64,000 nt of DNA from Tupaia tana (Eukaryota > Chordata > Mammalia > Scandentia > Tupaiidae). Below, piece by piece: positions 40,900 through 64,000 of the stretch. Numbering within the stretch: the stretch's first letter is position 1; each line of letters starts with the position of its first letter. The notes below the pieces were generated by a model, which did not search any database, was not told the DNA's origin, and saw nothing but the letters and a program-made list of their open reading frames with translations. The position numbers were made by a program, and so were the translations under genes. Where the stretch lies: assembly GCA_026018925.1 (NCBI GenBank), contig JAKSZU010000016.1, positions 1,612,001 to 1,676,000 on the forward strand. The letters are read 5' to 3'.

Positions 40900-41560
40900 T
40901 AGTTATCTTTGCCATGTAACAAAGTACCCCAAACTTAACAGCTTTTCTTAGATTTCATTATTAAAGAATTATTTAACTTCATTTATTTGTTTTGACTGGA
41001 GAGGGACAGAGAGAGAGAAAGTGAGAAAGCAAGCCACCAGGTCTGGGACTCGAACTGCAGTCAGCCATGTGGGAGTCTGGTGCCCTTAACTATCATGCCA
41101 CCTGTCAGCCCCAGAGTTTAACAGATTAAAACAGCAATTTCTCATTACCTTCCAGTTTTGGAGAGTTGGGAATTCAGGAGTAATTTAGCTGAGTGATCTG
41201 TCTCAGAGCATTCCTGCAGCTTCGGTCAAGGTGTCTGCCGGAGCTGGAAGTCTGTGTGAGATGGCTCTTCCCACTGGTGCAGAGCCTCAGACCCTCACCA
41301 CCTGGGCTTTCTATAGCGTTGCCTGAGTGTCCTCACGTGACATTTGGCTTTCTTAGAAGGAGGAGTTCAAATGAGGGCAAGGTGGAAGGTATACTCTTTC
41401 ATGAGCAAGCTTTGGAAATCACATACTGTCACTCTGCCCCATTCTATTTATTAAAAGGGAGTTAAGTTCAGTTCACAATGGGAGGGGAATTAGACTCCAC
41501 CTTTTGGGGAGAGGATTGTCAAAGAAATTGTGGATGTATTTTAAAACTACCACACCAAGA
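40900..41560. mobile_element. Old interspersed repeat, interrupted by a SINE-B
   Basis: Sequence such as TGCCATGTAACAAAGTACCC and AGAGGATTGTCAAAGAAATTG recalls an ancient mammal-wide interspersed repeat. I cannot name the family with confidence. The SINE at 40950-41113 splits it. Confidence 0.45.
40950..41113 (-). mobile_element. SINE-B
   Basis: TTTGACTGGAGAGGGACAGA start; ends CCACCTGTCAGCCCC. Flanks resemble TTAACAG on both sides. Confidence 0.87.
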
Positions 41561-41570
41561 AACGTTTGAA

Positions 41571-41741
41571 TTATTATTATTATTTTAATTTGATTCATTA
41601 CTATCATTTTTCAGTTTGATCAGAGAGACACAGAGAGAGAGAAAGAGAGCAGAGAGAAAGCCAGCTACTAGGCCCAGGATTTGAACCACAGTCGGTCACG
41701 TAGGAGTTCAGCACCTCAATCACCACACTACCTGCCTGCCC
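41571..41741 (-). mobile_element. SINE-B
   Basis: AGTTTGATCAGAGAGACACA start; ends CTACCTGCCTGCCC. Confidence 0.82.
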
Positions 41742-42274
41742 TGAAATATTTTAAGTCAGTTTCTAGGTAGTTGGAGAGCAGGAAAAGAGATTAAAAACAT
41801 CCAGTCCTGGAAAGCTCTGTCCCTTGGCAGGGAATACGTACTGGGCTACCGTGAGTTTGGCTAATGTGAGTCAGTTCTCTAGGTCCCGATCAGCTGTGGT
41901 TCAAAGCTGAGGACTAAAGGCTAATGTCTGAGCTGTGACTCCTTGTGCGACCCTGCCGCCCCCCCTTACTTCCTAATGGTAAATATAATAGGCTCGCCCA
42001 TTCTTAGAGCAAGTCAGGAACAGGTGAGGGGGGCATCCTCCACATTTTAAGTGGTAGGAATTGAGACTTGCCACAGAATCCTGCATTCTGACCAGGGATT
42101 GCCAGACCAGACTGCTCAGAGCCTCCAAGGAAGTACGATCTTCTCAACTCTCTACCCAAACCCACTCCTTCCTACCCCGGGTCTACCCCAGAGCGTGCAG
42201 AGCACACGCAGTGCAGAGCACAGAGTCTCCACGGTGTTTGCGGAATTAGCTGTCTGGCTCTTTCTCCAGTTATT
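41742..42274. other. Unassigned sequence
   Basis: No gene or repeat recognised. Confidence 0.35.
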
Positions 42275-42304
42275 TTCTTTTTTGCTATAGAACATGTGCA
42301 CTCC

Positions 42305-42354
<50 letters not shown>

Positions 42355-42497
42355 CCTCCCACAGGGGATGGACATGCCACAATCCCCTCTTCTCTTCTCA
42401 GGATTCTGGGCACGTTGGGGCCAGGCCTGCCTCTCAAGCCTCCAGGTCTGGATCTCGAACTGGGAGCCAGCTACCCTAACCACCACGCCACTGGGTG
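42275..42497 (-). mobile_element. SINE-C with (GA)n
   Basis: TTTTTTGCTATAGAACATGT start; (GA) run at about 42306-42350. Confidence 0.85.
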
Positions 42498-42979
42498 GTG
42501 GTTTTTGTACCTTGTACTGTAGTCCTTAGTCTAGATTCATGGCGAGGAGAAATACGAGAGTATGTGACAGTATTTGCACAGTGACTGGCCTACGGTTAAG
42601 TCCTCTCGTTGTATACGTTTGGGGGATTATTCTCGTATTCTCCCCTGGCTTAGCACAGCGAATACTTACTCAGAGGGGAAACCATTAATAACTGGCACCC
42701 AACGGGTATTCCTTGATTGCCTGGGGCTGAGGACTTGAACAGCCGGAGAAAGGCGTGCTTGGCAACTTCCCCTTGCCATCAAGGTTAAGTTACTCCCTAC
42801 TCCCTCCTCAGGTCGCCGAGGGCTGAGCGGGCAGGGACTTCGGCCTGCGGCTCACAGTCCGGGAAGTCGCAGGTACAGAGACAGCACAGGTGCCTGCCAC
42901 CTGGGCCGTGGCCCTGCGCACAGCGGCCTGCAGACCCCAAGTCTCGGCCCACCAAGCAGCGGGAGTCTGTACCTCTTCG

Positions 42980-61021
<18,042 letters not shown>

Positions 61022-61042
61022 GTAAAAGCCCTTCCTGTCCTT

Positions 61043-61284
61043 TCTCTTTAGTGTTCAGGGAGTGTATGCCCTTTCCAGCGAGAGAGACAGAGAAAGGGAG
61101 AGAAAGCACCCTCATGGGGCACGGTCAGACTGTAACCCTGTCTCTGTCTTCCTCCTTTTGGGATTTTGGGCATGCATGCACACGCACCTGGCGTGCTGCT
61201 CAGGCTGCTGGGTCCCGGGCTCAAATCACACGGTCAGCTGTGTGGGATCCAGCTGCCTTAACCACCAGGCCGTGGGCTGGCCCC
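61043..61284 (-). mobile_element. SINE-C
   Basis: Begins about 20 bases after exon 5; ends GGCCGTGGGCTGGCCCCC. Confidence 0.78.
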
Positions 61285-61299
61285 CAAAGAAAGTCTTTT

Positions 61300-61460
61300 C
61301 TTGTGTGGATGAGGGCATGCCCCAAATCTTGACCGGGTGGGAAATGGAGGAGAAGGGACTGGCCTGACCGTCCTTCGTCGAGGGGTGCTTTCTCCTCTCC
61401 ACCCCACTTCCTGCCCTGTCTCTAGCAAATGCATGTGCACTCTGGCAATTAAAAAAAAAT
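61300..61460 (+). mobile_element. SINE fragment, head missing
   Basis: ATGGAGGAGAAGGGACTGGC body; ends TCTGGCAATTAAAAAAAA. Confidence 0.68.
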
Positions 61461-61556
61461 AACATAACTTTCCTTTACACACACATTAAAAATTAATTAG
61501 TTCAGTACGAAGGCCTGACTGTAATAGGGGAAAATAAAAGGAAAAGTATTTAGTAA

Positions 61557-61752
61557 TGGGACCTGCAGGTGGCATAGTGGTTAAGGGCACTGGACTCCTA
61601 CATGGCTGACTGCGGTTCGAGTCCCGGACCTGGTGGCTTGCTTTCTTTCTTTTTCTCCCTCTTACTCTCATTCTGTCCCTTTCTGGTCAAATCAAAACAA
61701 ACAAACAAACAAACAAACAAATAAATAAAATAAAGTTAAAGAAAATAATTCT
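61557..61752 (+). mobile_element. SINE-B
   Basis: GGGACCTGCAGGTGGCATAG head; (AAAC)n tail. Confidence 0.88.
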
Positions 61753-61913
61753 TTGTAAAAAAAATTTAGTAAGAAAATAGCAATATCTTTAAATACATAG
61801 TAACTATCCAAGCTGTAAAATGACTGCAGTAAACATAGACTCACCATGAGTATTACAACTACAAATGCAGATTCATGGGTATTACAGGTGCGATGGAGGT
61901 GTGCGTGTGTGTG

Positions 61914-62146
61914 TATTTTTAGTGCCAGAGGGCATGTGTGTTCACCAGGAAGAGAAAGAAAGCACCCCCTACCGGGGCATTTCACATCACAATCTGTTTC
62001 CTCCATTCCTCCATCCTGTCAGGATTTGGGACACACACACCCCCAGCGTGCTTTTCAAGCAGCCAGAGCTGGGATTCGAACTATAGCGGGCTGTGTGGGA
62101 TCCAGCCCCTGTGCGCAGAGCTCGACGGCTGGGCTATGGGGCTGGC
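61914..62146 (-). mobile_element. SINE-C, diverged
   Basis: GTGCCAGAGGGCATGTGTGT start; ends GGGCTATGGGGCTGGCAC. Confidence 0.72.
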
Positions 62147-62178
62147 ACATAGGTGTGACTCAGAAGTTAGGGGCAGAT

Positions 62179-62430
62179 GGGACCAGCAGTCAGTGCGATG
62201 GCTATGTCACTGACTCCCGTGTAGTTGACCACAGTTCAAGTCCCAGACCCGGTGGATTAAACTCACGCCGGGCGCGTGTGCATGCGTACCCGAGATCCTG
62301 AGAGGAGAATGGAGAAGGGATTGCGGCCTGGCCATACTCCCTGTGGGGGTGACTTCTCGCTTTCTGTCTCTCTCTGTCTTCCTGGTGAGCGCATGTGCCC
62401 TATAGCAAAAACCTCTCCAAAAAAAAAAGA
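62179..62430 (+). mobile_element. SINE-A
   Basis: Direct repeat AGAAGTTAGGGGCAGA at 62162 and 62431. Confidence 0.95.
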
Positions 62431-62715
62431 AGAAGTTAGGGGCAGAAATGGAGAGATCTCAAAGTATGATAGTAGAGTGGTTAAGTGTATTTACCAGAGA
62501 CTGGAAGGGAGGAGGGTGGGGGTGAGGTGCAAAGGGAAGAAACACAGTATAATGTAAAGTTCTCTTTTGGAAAAAAAAAAAAAGTATTGTATATGTGATG
62601 ATGGGGACTTGATGGAAAATGTGAAATTATTCGGAAAATTTAAGGAAAGTATTTTTTGAAATAAAATGAAAACAGTAGATTCATTGGGGAAAAAAAGAAA
62701 TTAAGATAGAAATTA

Positions 62716-62930
62716 GGGGAACCAGAATTTTGCGTAATGGCTATGTTGCTGAACTCCCATGTAGTTGACCGCGGTTTGAGTCCCAGACACGGTGGCTTAG
62801 ACTCACGCTGGGTGTGTGTGCGTGCGTGCCCAAGATCCCGAGAGGAGAACGGAGGAGAAGGGATTGCAGCGTGGCCATCCCCCCTGGGGGTGATTTCTTG
62901 CTTTCTCTCTCTCTATTAAAAAAAAAAAAA
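62716..62930 (+). mobile_element. SINE-A, internally shortened tail
   Basis: Direct repeat AAGATAGAAATTAGG at 62704 and 62929; the CTATAGCAAAAACC part is absent. Confidence 0.93.
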
Positions 62931-63079
62931 GATAGAAATTAGGATGGTAAAGTAATTTTCCAAAATAGGGAACGATTCTTACTAAGATTTTGAACAAAAG
63001 AATAGCTTTCTCTCTACTAACATGATAGTTGTAGTTTTAGAAAAGTAAGTGCTTATTAGAACTGTATAAAAATATTACT

Positions 63080-63291
63080 GGGGGACCAGCAGGTGGCATG
63101 GTGGTTAAGGTGCTGGACACTCCCATATGGCTGACCATGGTTCAAGTCCTGGACCTGGTAGCTTGCTTTGTCACTTTCCTTCTCTCTCTCTCTCTCTCTG
63201 TGTGTGTCTCTCTCTCTCTGATCAAATGAAAATAAATGAATGAATAAATAAAATAAAATAAAAAAGAAATGAAGTTAAATAATTCTTTAAA
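63080..63291 (+). mobile_element. SINE-B
   Basis: Flanked by AAATATTACTG at 63069 and 63293; (AATA)n tail. Confidence 0.92.
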
Positions 63292-63306
63292 AAAATATTA
63301 CTGTTT

Positions 63307-63436
63307 GGGGGCCAGTAGGTGGTATAATGGTTAAGGTACTGGATTCTCACATCACTGACCTTGGTTCAGGTCCTGGACCTGGTGGCTTGAGAATCACAGC
63401 AAACAGATCAATAAATGAATGAATGTTAAAAAAAAT
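63307..63436 (+). mobile_element. SINE-B/C, short
   Basis: GGGGGCCAGTAGGTGGTATA head; ends ATCAATAAATGAATGAATG. Confidence 0.85.
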
Positions 63437-63507
63437 TACTTATGTAGAATGCATACAGAGGTTGTTCAGCTAAGTGAGCGTCATGTGGGACATTCGGAAG
63501 TAAGTCA

Positions 63508-63615
63508 CTAGGGAATCTGGCCTGGTGGCATGTGCCCAGCTACTGTGATGGCTGACTGTGGGTTCGAGGTTGGCTTGGGCAGCCTCGTAAGACCCTGTCA
63601 CAAAGAGAGAGAAGG
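63508..63615 (+). mobile_element. 7SL-RNA-like SINE fragment
   Basis: GCCTGGTGGCATGTGCCCAG with CTACT, then GGGTTCGAGGTTGGCTTGGG and AAGACCCTGTCAC before an A/GA-rich end. This follows the order of 7SL-derived SINEs (Alu/B1-type). Diverged and short. Confidence 0.5.
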
Positions 63616-64000
63616 ATGTGGGACAGAGGTGCTGGCTGTGCAGGACTGCCCGAGGCTGTCACTGCCGCTCCGCCCACAGCCTCCCCCGCCCCTGTGTCAG
63701 TCACTGACCGTCAGCCAATCTTCTAGTGTCTGCGACCTTGCAGTGAGAGTGGGTCAGTCCTAGGTACCAGCAGCAGCTGTGTGGGGCAGAGCTGCCTGGC
63801 CGCCGGATCACGTGTTTACCTAGCATGTGATTTCTATCCCTTAACCCTGAGTCGGTGTGGTACACGGCTGCAGAAACCGAGGCGCATGGGAGCTGTGCAG
63901 GGACTCAGGGCTGCATCGGCCTGAGGTGGCCCTGGCTCCTGGGGCTCAGAGGGCAGGGACAGGGAGGCAGCCCTTGCCGAGGGCCTCCACAGCAGGAAGT
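63616..64000. other. Intron 5 sequence, possible MIR remnant
   Basis: CTGCAGAAACCGAGGCGCATGG at about 63868 resembles an old MIR stretch. No HDHD5 exon 6 is visible. Confidence 0.35.

Noticed and set aside
61022-64000. HDHD5 exon 6
   Set aside because: No frame with the next expected conserved segment and a phase-1 acceptor is visible; it is probably beyond 64000.

Overview
This is a vertebrate, almost certainly placental mammalian, nuclear genomic window. It has one split protein-coding gene with GT-AG introns, a CpG-island promoter and about 100 copies of tRNA-derived SINEs, and there is no prokaryotic gene organisation. The SINEs are unlike primate Alu, rodent B1/B2, carnivore or horse families as I know them. 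A short 7SL-like fragment near 63.5 kb hints at Euarchontoglires, and a colugo (Dermoptera) is my best guess. The species call is inference only.

The host gene is HDHD5 (formerly CECR5), a mitochondrial HAD-superfamily hydrolase-like protein. It lies on the + strand with a CpG-island promoter (about 42.98-43.38 kb) and its first five coding exons at 43180-43305, 49243-49446, 52456-52568, 57954-58047 and 60988-61021. The rest of the gene lies beyond the right edge. All five exons join in frame with consensus splice sites. In human the upstream neighbour is ADA2, but I found no ADA2 exon here, so 1-43 kb reads as repeat-dense intergenic DNA.

The other sizeable elements are these. (1) A processed RPL9 pseudogene (9991-10760) is split by a SINE with a clean 16-bp target-site duplication. 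(2) A young, defective gammaretrovirus-type provirus (13385-19247, minus strand) has two 437-bp LTRs about 2% apart, a tRNA-Pro primer-binding site, frameshifted gag and pro-pol, and deletions removing most of RNase H, integrase and env. It landed inside a SINE. (3) Two minus-strand composite VNTR retrotransposons lie at 22031-25324 and 53322-56121. Each is flanked by its own 17-bp target-site duplication, and they share a GC-rich ~25-bp VNTR and a 3' module; the first also carries an L1 5'UTR with tandem monomers and an ORF1 fragment. Their architecture parallels hominoid SVA/LAVA elements and is the most interesting thing in the window. (4) Remnants of an older class II-like ERV lie around 20.9-21.7 kb, possibly bounded by ~0.4-kb direct repeats at 19627-20001 and 31005-31403. 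(5) Introns 3 and 4 of HDHD5 hold two more minisatellites: a 36-39-bp unit with a three-step higher-order pattern, and a 33-bp unit ending about 100 bp before exon 5.

Most long open frames here (up to about 650 codons) are artefacts of GC-rich tandem repeats or SINE bodies and are not genes. SINE boundaries are read by eye and are good to roughly 5-15 bases.
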